A stretch of 64,000 nucleotides of DNA, taken from positions 1-64,000 of the forward strand of contig NZ_CANMVL010000004.1 of NCBI RefSeq assembly GCF_947501415.1. The letters are read 5' to 3'. Source of the DNA: an uncultured Halomonas sp. GTDB taxonomy: Bacteria; Pseudomonadota; Gammaproteobacteria; Pseudomonadales; Halomonadaceae. Both the position numbers and the translations under genes were made by a program. The number at the start of each line of letters is the position of its first letter. Position 1 is the first letter of the stretch. Below, piece after piece: positions 1 through 8,489 of this stretch. The notes under the pieces were generated by a model, which was given only the letters and a program-made list of their open reading frames with translations, did not search any database and was not told the origin of the DNA.

Positions 1-62
1 AGGTGCATATCGCTTGGAAGTGTTCATGGCTCCATCCTCTCAAGGTTTGGAGCCTCCGGGAA

Positions 63-152
63 TCCCGGTACGGTTCACGTCACGGCACGAGCGATGGCCT
101 GTCACCCGTCGAGTACGAACGGCGTTATATCCAGAGCCTGACGGGTGTCTAG
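63..152 (+). pseudogene. C-terminal remnant of an IS3-family transposase
   Basis: The frame ending with TAG at 150-152 reads GTSDGLSPVEYERRY followed by IQSLTGV. This closely resembles the extreme C-terminus of IS3-family OrfB integrases, which typically end in SPVEYERRY and a short tail. Upstream of about position 60 the frame no longer looks like a DDE integrase, so the copy is truncated or frameshifted. It marks the left side of the AT-richer gene block that follows. Identification rests on about 30 residues, and the element's terminal repeats could not be defined. Confidence 0.5.
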
Positions 153-338
153 AAGACCCGGGGCGATTCAAGCATGCCCACTGGGTACGCCTTGAGCCTT
201 CCAGCAGAGTTTCAAGCCCACTCAAAGATATACCCTTCAGCATACAGACGACCCTGAAAGGCGTGTACTAACTTTAAATGGCAACAATAAAAAAAACACA
301 AATCCATCAATCTCATCAATATAAGACAAAGAGGAATT
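153..338. other. Intergenic stretch upstream of the SDR gene
   Basis: No convincing gene is seen here. The sequence changes from GC-rich IS-remnant DNA to an AT-rich leader from about 270 onward, ending in an AGAGGA ribosome-binding site just before the ATG at 339. The promoter of the three-gene block presumably lies here, but I cannot pin -35 and -10 boxes with confidence. Confidence 0.4.
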
Positions 339-1103
339 ATGGATAGGTTGAAGAATAAAGTGGCCATTGTCACAGGTGGAGCAGGTGGCTGCGGGTTGGC
401 TGCTGCAGAGCTTTTTGCGAGTGAGGGCGCGAAGGTAGGAATTATTGATCTTCCTTCCAGTTCCGGGCATGAAGAAGCTCGTCGAATAATTGATAATGGC
501 GGCGAAGCCATGTTTTCTCCGGCTGATGTTTCTGACTCGTCTCAAGTCAATAAGGCGGTAAAGGAGATCGAAGACCGCTTTGGAGCAATTACTGTTCTCA
601 TGAACCATGCTGGGACTCTTTCAGCAGGCCCCTTCTTGGAGACAGCCGAGGAGGATTGGGACAGACTTATGGAAGTCAATGTAAAAAGCATGTTCCTTGT
701 TACGAAGGCGGTTCTTCCTGGTATGATAAAGTCGGGCGGGGGGAGTATTATCTGCACTTCTTCTATTTCCGGTGTAGTTGGAACTCCCATGGAAGTTCTT
801 TATTGTACCAGTAAAGGCGCTTGTCACATGTTTGCTAGGGCGATTGCTGTGGAGTACAGAGATTCCAACATACGAAGCAATGCAATCTGCCCTGGGTTTA
901 TCGCCACGGCTCACGGCAGAAAAGAACTTGAACTTCTAAGAAGCTTCGGGGTCGATGCATCTGAGGATGATATTAAAAACATGCAAGGTCGTCTGTGCGA
1001 GCCCCGAGAAGTCGCTTCTGCCGCGCTATTCCTGGCAAGTGATGAATCCAGTTTCGTGAATGGTGCGCACCTCTTCGCAGACAATGGCTATACGGCGCTG
1101 TAG
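339..1103 (+). CDS. SDR family NAD(P)-dependent oxidoreductase
   Basis: This is a classical short-chain dehydrogenase/reductase of 254 residues, the usual family length. The Rossmann motif TGGAGGCG lies at residues 12-19, the structural NHAG at 89-92, and the catalytic pair is Tyr155 and Lys159 (YCTSK), with a serine near 142. An AGAGGA site supports the ATG at 339. It opens a three-gene, same-strand block with an FAD-linked oxidase and an EutH-like permease, so it probably oxidises an imported alcohol, amino alcohol or derived sugar-like compound. The substrate cannot be read from sequence. Base composition is visibly poorer in GC than in the genes after 4 kb, which suggests transfer. Confidence 0.85.
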   Translation: MDRLKNKVAIVTGGAGGCGLAAAELFASEGAKVGIIDLPSSSGHEEARRIIDNGGEAMFSPADVSDSSQVNKAVKEIEDRFGAITVLMNHAGTLSAGPFLETAEEDWDRLMEVNVKSMFLVTKAVLPGMIKSGGGSIICTSSISGVVGTPMEVLYCTSKGACHMFARAIAVEYRDSNIRSNAICPGFIATAHGRKELELLRSFGVDASEDDIKNMQGRLCEPREVASAALFLASDESSFVNGAHLFADNGYTAL

Positions 1104-1141
1104 AGACAACCTAATGCAAAAAGTTGATGCGAGGTGAAAAG

Positions 1142-2392
1142 ATGAAAAACAAAAACATTCTTCAGGAAGGTGGTCACTGGCGGAATTGGGTAGGTAACCA
1201 GGATTGTGTCGCTGCTGCGAAAGGACTGCCGTTAAGTGAGGAAGAGCTGTGCGAAATGGTAAGTACGGCCACGTCAATGGACATGAATGTTCGCTGCTCG
1301 GGTTCCGGTCATTCCTTCACGTCTGTTGTGCCGACCAGTGGGTTGCTGCTCAGCCTTTCTGAAATGAAGGGCATTAATAGCATTGACCATGAAAAGAAAA
1401 GAGCAACGGTAGCTGCAGGTACCACAATCAATGAGCTTGGTCGTCATCTGAAGGAGAACAACCTCTCCATGATCAACCAAGGTGATATCGATACACAAGC
1501 CTTGGCTGGTGCTTTTTCGACCGGTACGCATGGTACGGGCGCAAGGTTACCCAACCTTGCATCAGCAATCGTTGGAATGAAGATTGTTCAGCCCAATGGA
1601 GATATCCTCACGGTTGATGAGTCTAAGCCGGATCTGCTGCGTGCTTCGCGAGTCTCTCTTGGGACCCTCGGGATTATTTCTGAGATGACACTGCAGCTTA
1701 TGGATTCTTATAATCTTCATGAGCGCATCTGGAGAGAGGATTTTGATGCATGTATGGAGATGCATGATGAATTAGCAGAAAAGCATCGTCATTTTGGATT
1801 TTTCTGGTGCCCGACTGAGAAGAGTCGACATTGTTACTGCCTCCCTGATACCTCTGCTACTTCAAAAACAGGGCGCACGGCCGATGTCTGTGAGATGAAA
1901 GTCATGGATATTACAGACCGCCCCCCTATGACAGCAGAGTTTGAGAAGATAGCTTATAGCTCGGATATTTACCCAATTGAATATGTGCCAAATTTTCACG
2001 AGCTGGAGTACGCAGTGCCAGTGGCTCACGGAAAAGATGCAGCCAAGGCGGTCAGAAAGCTGATATTGGAAAAATATCCAGAATGTTATTACCCGCTTGA
2101 GTACCGGTTTACTTCTGGAGACGATGCGTGGTTGAGCCCATTTTTCGAACAAGATAGTGTCACTGTGTCAGTTTCCGGTGAGCCAGGAACAGATTACTGG
2201 AATTTTCTGCGCGATGTACACACTATTTTGAGGGGGTTCGGAGCTCGTCCTCACTGGGGTAAACTCCACTTTTTAACACAGAAGGATGTAGAAGAGATAT
2301 ATCCAAAGATAAATGATTTCAAGAAGCTGCGTCGTGAGCTGGACCCGAAAGGCTACTTCCTGAATGAACATCTATCACAGCTTTTGAAATGA
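1142..2392 (+). CDS. FAD-binding oxidoreductase of the alditol/lactone oxidase type
   Basis: The 416-residue product has the FAD-binding (PCMH) fold of the vanillyl-alcohol oxidase superfamily. SGSGHSF at residues 53-59 includes the histidine (H57) that often binds FAD covalently in this family. The C-terminal part contains RPHWGK and LDPKGYF, typical of D-arabinono-lactone oxidase and sugar-alcohol oxidases. I chose the ATG at 1142 because GAGGTG lies five bases upstream; a TTG at 1124 and an ATG at 1127 are in frame but lack a good site. The gene lies 38 bases after the SDR gene and before the permease. It is likely to oxidise a polyol, lactone or similar alcohol using oxygen; the substrate is unknown. 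Confidence 0.75.
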   Translation: MKNKNILQEGGHWRNWVGNQDCVAAAKGLPLSEEELCEMVSTATSMDMNVRCSGSGHSFTSVVPTSGLLLSLSEMKGINSIDHEKKRATVAAGTTINELGRHLKENNLSMINQGDIDTQALAGAFSTGTHGTGARLPNLASAIVGMKIVQPNGDILTVDESKPDLLRASRVSLGTLGIISEMTLQLMDSYNLHERIWREDFDACMEMHDELAEKHRHFGFFWCPTEKSRHCYCLPDTSATSKTGRTADVCEMKVMDITDRPPMTAEFEKIAYSSDIYPIEYVPNFHELEYAVPVAHGKDAAKAVRKLILEKYPECYYPLEYRFTSGDDAWLSPFFEQDSVTVSVSGEPGTDYWNFLRDVHTILRGFGARPHWGKLHFLTQKDVEEIYPKINDFKKLRRELDPKGYFLNEHLSQLLK

Positions 2393-2457
2393 TTGGGAAT
2401 GGGGGGCAGCCTCCCCCCTTTCTCTCTCTTTAAAAGATAACAAAAAGAGGAAAGGAA

Positions 2458-3702
2458 ATGGAGAATATCGGCGATTATGTCATATATGTAATAATGGTTT
2501 GCGCAGTTCTGGGAGGGGTTGCTGCGATATATAAGCCTGACGAGGGCTTGGGTAAGGAATTTATTGCTGGCCTGCATAGTATTGGACCGATATTTATCCC
2601 TGTCGCTGGGATTATGGCATCCATACCGTATCTTTCGCACTTTATAGTGATTGCCATTGGGCCGTTGTTTAGTTATATAGGAGCTGATCCTGCAATGGCA
2701 GGTACAGCGGTCATTGCCTCGGATATGGGTGGCTATCAACTGGCCAAGTCTCTGGCTGAGTCAGCTGAAGGGTGGATAATGGCAATGGTAGTAGGGTTCA
2801 TGGCTGGTGCCACCATTATCTTTTCAATACCAGTTGGGCTGGCCATGTTGGAGAAAAAAGACCATAAATACATGGCTCTAGGAATGATGGCAGGCCTCTT
2901 AAGTATTCCTTTTGCGGTGATCATTACATCCACACTGATTGGTGCCTTCGGTGTAGATGTTCGTCCTGAGATTGTCGCAAGCGGAGCTGCCACGAAAGAT
3001 TTGAATCTTTCTTTTACGGTGATTCTTGAAAACTCGCTTCCTATTATTATTCTATGTACTGCCTTGGCCGTGGGTTTGAAGTTTTTCCCGAACGCCATGA
3101 TCTCCGGATTCCTATGGTTCGGTCGGATCATGTATGCGGCCATTACCTTGGTGCTGGTGGCTTCAATAGTGGAGTACTTTACATCGTTATTCAGCAATGT
3201 ACTGGGTGGTTGGGGGTTTGATCCCATAATTGCTGATAGTGAAGATCAGTTCAGAGCGTTAGAAATTGCTGGTTATATTGGGATCATGCTTTGCGGTGCT
3301 TTTCCGATGGTTTATCTCTTGACAAAGTTTCTTGCCAGACCAATGGAGGCAGTTGGTTCTAGGTTCGGGATTTCACCCGCGGGCGCTGCCGGAATTCTCG
3401 CGGCATCTGCTAATATCATAGCGATGTTCAGGCTGATTTCGTATATGCCGCCAAAGGATAAAGTTCTTGCCATTTCCTTTGCGGTATGTGCAGCCTTCAC
3501 TTTTGGTGATCACCTAGCATTTTCTGCAAACTTCCAGCCATCCATCATTGCACCCTTGATCTTGGGTAAGCTCTTGGGGGGGGGGATTGGCCTTTGCCTG
3601 GCGATGTGGCTCTCTGTTCCCAAGGCCATTGAGTTGAGCAAAAGCGATGATGACGACGAGATCGCCGCAGGTCGTCGAAAACAGCCATTGGCTGATGCTT
3701 GA
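2458..3702 (+). CDS. EutH-like ethanolamine-type permease
   Basis: This 414-residue polytopic membrane protein resembles EutH, the ethanolamine permease: an N-terminal hydrophobic segment, a GPIFIPVAGIMASIPYLS region and the ASDMGGYQLAKSLA motif near residues 90-103, which corresponds to the CDMGGFFLAKEL region of EutH. About ten to eleven hydrophobic stretches are visible. GAGGAAAGGA lies directly before the ATG. No eut lyase or microcompartment genes are nearby. Instead it closes a block with an SDR and an FAD oxidase, so it may import an amino alcohol or related polar alcohol for oxidation. The acidic tail SDDDDE is at the cytoplasmic C-terminus. The family call is firm; the substrate is inferred. 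Confidence 0.75.
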   Translation: MENIGDYVIYVIMVCAVLGGVAAIYKPDEGLGKEFIAGLHSIGPIFIPVAGIMASIPYLSHFIVIAIGPLFSYIGADPAMAGTAVIASDMGGYQLAKSLAESAEGWIMAMVVGFMAGATIIFSIPVGLAMLEKKDHKYMALGMMAGLLSIPFAVIITSTLIGAFGVDVRPEIVASGAATKDLNLSFTVILENSLPIIILCTALAVGLKFFPNAMISGFLWFGRIMYAAITLVLVASIVEYFTSLFSNVLGGWGFDPIIADSEDQFRALEIAGYIGIMLCGAFPMVYLLTKFLARPMEAVGSRFGISPAGAAGILAASANIIAMFRLISYMPPKDKVLAISFAVCAAFTFGDHLAFSANFQPSIIAPLILGKLLGGGIGLCLAMWLSVPKAIELSKSDDDDEIAAGRRKQPLADA

Positions 3703-3731
3703 CACCTTGCTAGGGGTTGGGGTGACTGCGA

Positions 3732-3780
3732 TGAGCAAGTGCAATGCTAGGCCGGATGGGTCAAGTGTTGCACTTGCTCA
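3732..3780. repeat. 13-bp perfect inverted repeat
   Basis: TGAGCAAGTGCAA at 3732-3744 is matched exactly by its reverse complement at 3768-3780. The 23-base spacer begins with further partial pairing including two G-U pairs. No T-run follows, so an intrinsic terminator is not obvious. The repeat lies exactly at the junction between the AT-richer three-gene block and the GC-rich transporter remnant, so it could be a recombination or element end as well as an RNA hairpin after the permease gene. Confidence 0.7.
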
Positions 3781-3798
3781 CCTGAATTTAAGCAATAA

Positions 3799-3984
3799 GC
3801 GCAGCACCTGAGGTATGCAGCCCTGCTGGCCGGTTTCGGCACCAGCGGCTACATGATGCTGTTCGCCGATGTGGGCTGGTTGATCGGGCCGCTGACAGGC
3901 TGCGTGGTCTCCTCGATCTGCTACGTGGGTGTGTCGCTGATGACACCCCGTACCCGGCTGAATGGTTCGGCGGCTCGCATCTAA
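3799..3984 (+). pseudogene. 3' remnant of a membrane transporter (NCS1 permease-like)
   Basis: Reading from 3799, which follows an in-frame stop at 3796, to the TAA at 3982-3984 gives about 61 residues without a start codon. They include two hydrophobic segments (YAALLAGFGTSGYMMLFADV and WLIGPLTGCVVSSICYVGVS) and a basic tail. This looks like the last membrane helices of a nucleobase:cation symporter-1-type permease. The composition is GC-rich, unlike the preceding permease gene, and a strong terminator follows at 4006-4034. I read it as the surviving end of a resident transporter gene that was cut by the island. The exact family is uncertain. Confidence 0.5.
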
Positions 3985-4005
3985 GCTTGCTTGTCCCAAG
4001 CCATG

Positions 4006-4034
4006 GCGGCGCCCGCAGACTCTGCGGGCGCCGC
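4006..4034 (+). terminator. Strong hairpin after the transporter remnant
   Basis: A 14-bp perfect stem (GCGGCGCCCGCAGA and its complement) with a one-base centre lies 22 bases after the TAA at 3984. It is followed by TGTTTGT rather than a clean T-run. It was probably the terminator of the intact transporter gene and may stop read-through toward 4171. Confidence 0.7.
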
Positions 4035-4170
4035 TGTTTGTGGTGTATTTGTGATGTGGATGCGGGTAGGGCTGCCTGGATGGTTGCCTCGTGATCTGGC
4101 GGGGTAGAGTGGAGCCTGAGCCTTGATCATCCTGGCGGCTTGTTTCACCACCCGGACCTGGACATAGCTA

Positions 4171-5208
4171 ATGAGCACACACCTGGCAGACGAGCCCCTC
4201 ACCATCGGCTTCGTTCTGCTGCACCGCTTTACCCTGATGCCCTTCGCCGCCTTCGTCGACTGCCTTCGCCTGGCCGCCGATGAGGGCGACCGAAGCCGGC
4301 AGCTGCGCTGTCGCTGGACCTTCATGGCCAGCAACAGCGAGGCGGTGCTCTCCAGCAGCGGTGCAGCCATTTCGCCCTGTGAGCCTTTCAGCAACCCGAG
4401 AGAGTTCGACTATATCGTGGTCGTGGGGGGCGTTCAGGCAGAGGGCGACCGGCAGGATAGTGCTGCCCTGGCCTACCTGCGTGAGGCGGCCGGTGCCGGG
4501 GTTCCACTGGTGGGGCTGTGTACCGGGGTGTTTGCGCTGATCCAGGCCGGCCTCATGAAGGGGCGGCGCTGCTGCGTCAGCTGGTATCACCATCGTGACC
4601 TGGTCCAGCGCTTTCCGGCCATCGAGCCGGTGGCCGACCGACTGTTCATCGATGACGGAGACCGGCTCACCTGTGCCGGCGGTGCGGCGGCAGCCGACCT
4701 GGCGGCCTATCTGATCGAGCGTCATCAGGGCAAGGCCTGGGCCATGAAGAGCCTGAATATCATGCTCCTCGATGAGGCGCGAGCCGGTACCCACCCTCAG
4801 CCTCAGCCGGTGGTGTTCGGCAAGATCGAGGATCGCCTGGTTCGCCGCGCCATTGCGGTGCTCGAGCAGCACCTGGGGGAAGCGCTGTCGATGGAGGCGC
4901 TGGCCGAGCGGGTGGGCACCTCGCGCCGTAATCTGGAGCGGCGGTTTCGCGATACGCTTGGGGTCAGTCCGCTCAAGTTCTCCCGGGACCTGCGTCTGCG
5001 TTACGGCCTCTGGCTGCTGCACTACACCGGCAAGAGCATCACCGAGATCGGCGAGCGCTGCGGCTTTGCCGATACCGCCCACTTCTCGCGCCACTTCCGC
5101 ACGGCCTTCGACGCGACGCCGTCGGAGATGCGCAAACGTGCCGGTGAGCCGGGTAGTAACCGGGTCGACCCCTTCTTTCTGCATATCGACGGCCGGCCTG
5201 TGCCTTGA
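4171..5208 (+). CDS. GlxA-family AraC-type transcriptional regulator (GbdR-like)
   Basis: The 345-residue protein has an N-terminal DJ-1/PfpI-like domain (about residues 8-175) and a C-terminal double helix-turn-helix AraC domain (about 225-330, with RVGTSRRNLERRF and CGFADTAHFSRHFR). This architecture is that of GbdR and SouR, which sense glycine betaine/dimethylglycine or sarcosine in Pseudomonas. It sits directly upstream of glyA-soxBDAG, so control of sarcosine catabolism is the natural inference. The DJ-1 domain keeps the CTGVF nucleophile-elbow region but is normally a ligand-binding, not catalytic, domain in these regulators. Which of GbdR or SouR it matches cannot be settled by eye. 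Confidence 0.8.
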   Translation: MSTHLADEPLTIGFVLLHRFTLMPFAAFVDCLRLAADEGDRSRQLRCRWTFMASNSEAVLSSSGAAISPCEPFSNPREFDYIVVVGGVQAEGDRQDSAALAYLREAAGAGVPLVGLCTGVFALIQAGLMKGRRCCVSWYHHRDLVQRFPAIEPVADRLFIDDGDRLTCAGGAAAADLAAYLIERHQGKAWAMKSLNIMLLDEARAGTHPQPQPVVFGKIEDRLVRRAIAVLEQHLGEALSMEALAERVGTSRRNLERRFRDTLGVSPLKFSRDLRLRYGLWLLHYTGKSITEIGERCGFADTAHFSRHFRTAFDATPSEMRKRAGEPGSNRVDPFFLHIDGRPVP

Positions 5209-5494
5209 GCCCTCGGCCACCCTCCAGGTTTTTCGCCCCCTCACGCTTTCAGTAAACACACTGCAGCCTGCTGTTTCCCCGTTGCTCGAGTGGTGGCCAG
5301 CCTGCCTCGGCGTACAGGAATCCTGTCGCATCTGTTCAATCCCTCCCCGTCGCGGTCGTCTTTAATCGAGTGGTATGCCAGACGCGCAGCGTGGTGGTTA
5401 TCCACGCATAAGGATTTCAAATTTTTCCTTCTGATGGGTAGGCGATAGATTCGAGGTACACCCTGCCCGACATCGATAACAACAGGAGCCACTC
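5209..5494. promoter_or_regulatory. Leader region of the glyA-sox operon
   Basis: No gene is evident between the regulator and glyA. The region is locally AT-richer near 5405-5455 and should carry the operon promoter and the binding site of the adjacent AraC-type regulator. I looked for a glycine riboswitch and did not recognise one. AACAGGAG before the ATG at 5495 is the ribosome-binding site. Confidence 0.4.
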
Positions 5495-6814
5495 ATGAAC
5501 CAGGTAGGTCTCGCCAATTTCGACTCCCAGATCGCCGCCGCCATCGCCGACGAGGTGGCCCGCCAGGAGGCTCATGTCGAACTGATCGCCTCCGAAAACT
5601 ATGCCAGCCGTGCGGTAATGGAAGCCCAGGGCACCCAGCTGACCAACAAGTATGCCGAAGGCTATCCCGGCAAGCGTTACTACGGCGGCTGCGAGCATGT
5701 CGATGTGGTCGAGCAGCTGGCCATCGACCGCGCCTGTGACCTGTTCGGTGCCGACTACGCCAACGTTCAGCCGCACTCCGGCGCTCAGGCCAATGCCGCG
5801 GCGTTCATGGCGATGGTCAAGCCGGGCGACACCATCCTCGGCATGAGCCTGGCCCACGGTGGCCACCTGACCCACGGCGCCGCGCCGAACTTCTCGGGCA
5901 AGCATTACCATGCCGTGCAGTATGGCCTGAATCCGGAGACCGGCGAGATCGACTACGAGGAGGTCGAGCGCCTGGCACGCAGCCACAAGCCCAAGCTGAT
6001 CATCGCCGGCTTCTCCGCCTATGCGCGTGTCGTCGACTGGCGCCGCTTCCGCGCCATCGCCGACGAGGTGGGCGCCTGGTTCATGGTCGACATGGCCCAC
6101 GTGGCCGGCCTGATTGCCGCGGGTCATTATCCGAGCCCGGTTCCCCACGCCCATGTGGTCACCACCACCACTCACAAGACCCTGCGCGGCCCGCGCGGTG
6201 GCCTGATCCTCTCCGCCACCGGCGATGCGGATCTCTACAAGAAGCTCAACGGTGCGGTCTTCCCGGGCCAGCAGGGCGGCCCGCTGATGCATGTCATCGC
6301 CGCCAAGGCGGTGGCCTTCAAGGAGGCCATGAGCCAGGAGTTCGTGCAGTACCAGCAGCGCGTCATCGACAACGCCCGTGCCATGGCCGGCGTGTTCCTG
6401 GAGCGTGGCTACGATGTCGTCTCCGGCGGTACCGACGACCACCTCTTCCTGGTCTCGCTGATCAAGCAGGGCGTCACCGGCAAGGACGCCGATGCGGCAC
6501 TCGGCCGTGCCCACATCACCGTCAACAAGAACGCCGTGCCCAACGATCCCCAGAGCCCCTTCGTTACCTCCGGCCTGCGCATCGGCACCCCGGCGGTGAC
6601 CAGCCGTGGCTTCGACGAGAACGAGTGCGCCGAACTGGCCGGCTGGATCTGCGACATCCTCGACGTGCTGGCCGACCAGGAGTCTACGGAGTCCGTGGAG
6701 GCGCAGGTGCGCGATAAGGTGGCCAAGCTCTGTGGACGCCACCCGGTCTATGGCGACTCTGCCGCCACGGATCACCAGACTCCCGCCCAGGCCGATGCCG
6801 CGTCAGCGGTCTGA
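5495..6814 (+). CDS. glyA: Serine hydroxymethyltransferase
   Basis: This PLP enzyme interconverts glycine plus 5,10-methylene-THF and serine plus THF. It carries the family sequences ELIASENY near residue 29, GGHLTHG near 125 and the PLP-lysine motif [16 protein letters not shown] near 220-235. At 439 residues it is about 20 longer than the usual 417-420, because of an extended C-terminal tail. It is the first gene of the soxBDAG operon, 38 bases before soxB. There it would capture the one-carbon unit released by sarcosine oxidase and turn glycine into serine for SdaA. It is probably the catabolic copy, with a biosynthetic copy elsewhere. Confidence 0.95.
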   Translation: MNQVGLANFDSQIAAAIADEVARQEAHVELIASENYASRAVMEAQGTQLTNKYAEGYPGKRYYGGCEHVDVVEQLAIDRACDLFGADYANVQPHSGAQANAAAFMAMVKPGDTILGMSLAHGGHLTHGAAPNFSGKHYHAVQYGLNPETGEIDYEEVERLARSHKPKLIIAGFSAYARVVDWRRFRAIADEVGAWFMVDMAHVAGLIAAGHYPSPVPHAHVVTTTTHKTLRGPRGGLILSATGDADLYKKLNGAVFPGQQGGPLMHVIAAKAVAFKEAMSQEFVQYQQRVIDNARAMAGVFLERGYDVVSGGTDDHLFLVSLIKQGVTGKDADAALGRAHITVNKNAVPNDPQSPFVTSGLRIGTPAVTSRGFDENECAELAGWICDILDVLADQESTESVEAQVRDKVAKLCGRHPVYGDSAATDHQTPAQADAASAV

Positions 6815-6852
6815 TCGCCTCAACGAATCAGCAGCGGATTCAGGAGAGAGAC

Positions 6853-8103
6853 ATGCAACGCTATTCAGGCTTCGGGCTGGCCAAGCACGCGCTCAGCCAC
6901 CACGAGAACTGGCAGCGCCAGTGGCGCAACCCGACCCCCAAGAAAAAGTACGACGTCATCGTCGTCGGTGGCGGCGGCCATGGCCTGGCCACCGCCTACT
7001 ACCTGGCCAAGAACCACGGCATCACCAACGTGGCAGTGCTGGAGAAGGGCTGGCTGGGGGGTGGCAATACCGCGCGTAATACCACCATCGTTCGCTCCAA
7101 CTATCTGTGGGACGAGGCGGCACGTCTCTATGACCACTCGCTGGATCTGTGGAAGGGGCTGTCCCAGGACCTCAACTACAACGTGATGTTCTCCCAGCGT
7201 GGGGTGATGAACCTGGGACACACCCTGCAGGACATGCGCGATATCCAGCGCCGGGTGCATGCCAACCGGCTGAACGGCGTCGACAGTGAGGTGATCTACC
7301 CCGACCAGATCAAGGAGATCGTGCCGGTCATCGACACCTCCAAGCGCGCCCGCTATCCGATCCTCGGCGCCTCCTGGCAGAAGAGCGCCGGCGTCGCTCG
7401 CCACGATGCGGTGGCCTGGGGCTACGCCCGGGCGGCGGATGCCCTGGGGGTGGATATCCTGCAGAACACCGAGGTCACGGGGTTCAAGATTCGCGATGGT
7501 CAGGTGTATGGCGTGCACACCAATCGCGGCGATATCGAATCCAAGACCATCGGCTGCGTCACGGCGGGCAACTCCGGCGTAGTGGCCAAGATGGCCGGCC
7601 TCACACTGCCGCTGGAATCGCATCCGCTGCAGGCGCTGGTCTCCGAGCCGCTCAAGCCGGTGCTCGACACCGTGGTGATGTCCAATCATGTACATGGCTA
7701 TATCAGCCAGTCCGACAAGGGTGACCTGGTCATCGGCGCCGGTATCAACGGCTACCTTGGCTACGGCCAGCGCGGCAGTTACACCACCGTGGAGCACACC
7801 CTGCAGGCCATCGTCGAGATGTTCCCGATCTTCTCGCGGGTGCGCATGAATCGTCAGTGGGGCGGCATCGTCGACACCTGTGCGGATGCCTGTCCGATCC
7901 TCTCCAAGACCAAGGTCAAGGGGCTGTTCTTCAACTGCGGCTGGGGCACCGGCGGCTTCAAGGCCACTCCGGGTTCCGGTCATGTCTTTGCGGCGAGCCT
8001 CGCCAAGGGCGAGATGCATCCCATCGCTGCGCCGTTCTCGATCGACCGCTTCAACACCGGTGCCCTGATCGATGAACATGGCGCCGCCGGCGTCGCGCAC
8101 TAA
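6853..8103 (+). CDS. soxB: Sarcosine oxidase, beta subunit
   Basis: The 416-residue beta subunit of heterotetrameric sarcosine oxidase contains the dinucleotide-binding motif VVVGGGGHG near residue 37 and the [14 protein letters not shown] stretch. [15 protein letters not shown] near 178 includes the histidine region known to bind FMN covalently in this family. The complex oxidises sarcosine to glycine, delivering the methyl group to THF. AGGAGAGAGAC precedes the ATG. It lies second in glyA-soxBDAG with 11 bases to soxD. Confidence 0.96.
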   Translation: MQRYSGFGLAKHALSHHENWQRQWRNPTPKKKYDVIVVGGGGHGLATAYYLAKNHGITNVAVLEKGWLGGGNTARNTTIVRSNYLWDEAARLYDHSLDLWKGLSQDLNYNVMFSQRGVMNLGHTLQDMRDIQRRVHANRLNGVDSEVIYPDQIKEIVPVIDTSKRARYPILGASWQKSAGVARHDAVAWGYARAADALGVDILQNTEVTGFKIRDGQVYGVHTNRGDIESKTIGCVTAGNSGVVAKMAGLTLPLESHPLQALVSEPLKPVLDTVVMSNHVHGYISQSDKGDLVIGAGINGYLGYGQRGSYTTVEHTLQAIVEMFPIFSRVRMNRQWGGIVDTCADACPILSKTKVKGLFFNCGWGTGGFKATPGSGHVFAASLAKGEMHPIAAPFSIDRFNTGALIDEHGAAGVAH

Positions 8104-8114
8104 GGAGAAATACG

Positions 8115-8489
8115 ATGTTCTATATCCATTGCCCTTATTGCGACGAATACCGCGATGAAGAGGAGTTCGCCCCCAAGGGCCAGGCGCATATCGCCCGTCC
8201 CGAGGACCCCGAGTCCTGCAGCGATGATCAGTGGGGTGCTTACCTGTTCTTCCGTGACAACCCGCGCGGCATCCACCATGAGTTGTGGGTGCACGCGATC
8301 GGCTGCCGCAAGTTCTTCAACATCACACGTAATTCGGCGAGCTACGAGATCCTCGAGACCTATCGAATGGGTGAGCAGCCTCGCTTCAGCGCCGAGCATC
8401 CCGAGGGCAAGTCCGCCGAAACAGTGGCGGCCGAAAAGGTTGCCGCCGAGGCGGGAATGGTCGCAGGTCAGGAAGGAGTCAAGGCATGA
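8115..8489 (+). CDS. soxD: Sarcosine oxidase, delta subunit
   Basis: This small subunit (124 residues) begins MFYIHCPYCDEYRDEEEF, with the paired cysteines and following histidine that bind zinc in SoxD. ELWVHAIGCRKFFNITR near residue 55-72 is also conserved. It is needed for assembly of the heterotetramer and has no catalytic role of its own. The C-terminus is an alanine/glutamate-rich tail beyond the core of about 95 residues. Its stop codon overlaps the soxA start by four bases. Confidence 0.95.
   Translation: MFYIHCPYCDEYRDEEEFAPKGQAHIARPEDPESCSDDQWGAYLFFRDNPRGIHHELWVHAIGCRKFFNITRNSASYEILETYRMGEQPRFSAEHPEGKSAETVAAEKVAAEAGMVAGQEGVKA

Noticed and set aside
14..271. 85-codon open frame at the left edge.
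   Set aside because: It runs across the IS3 transposase end in a different frame and shows no recognisable domain; the transposase-like frame explains the DNA better.
5209..5494. Possible glycine riboswitch ahead of glyA.
   Set aside because: I could not find the conserved aptamer core or a tandem arrangement; the region is annotated only as a leader.
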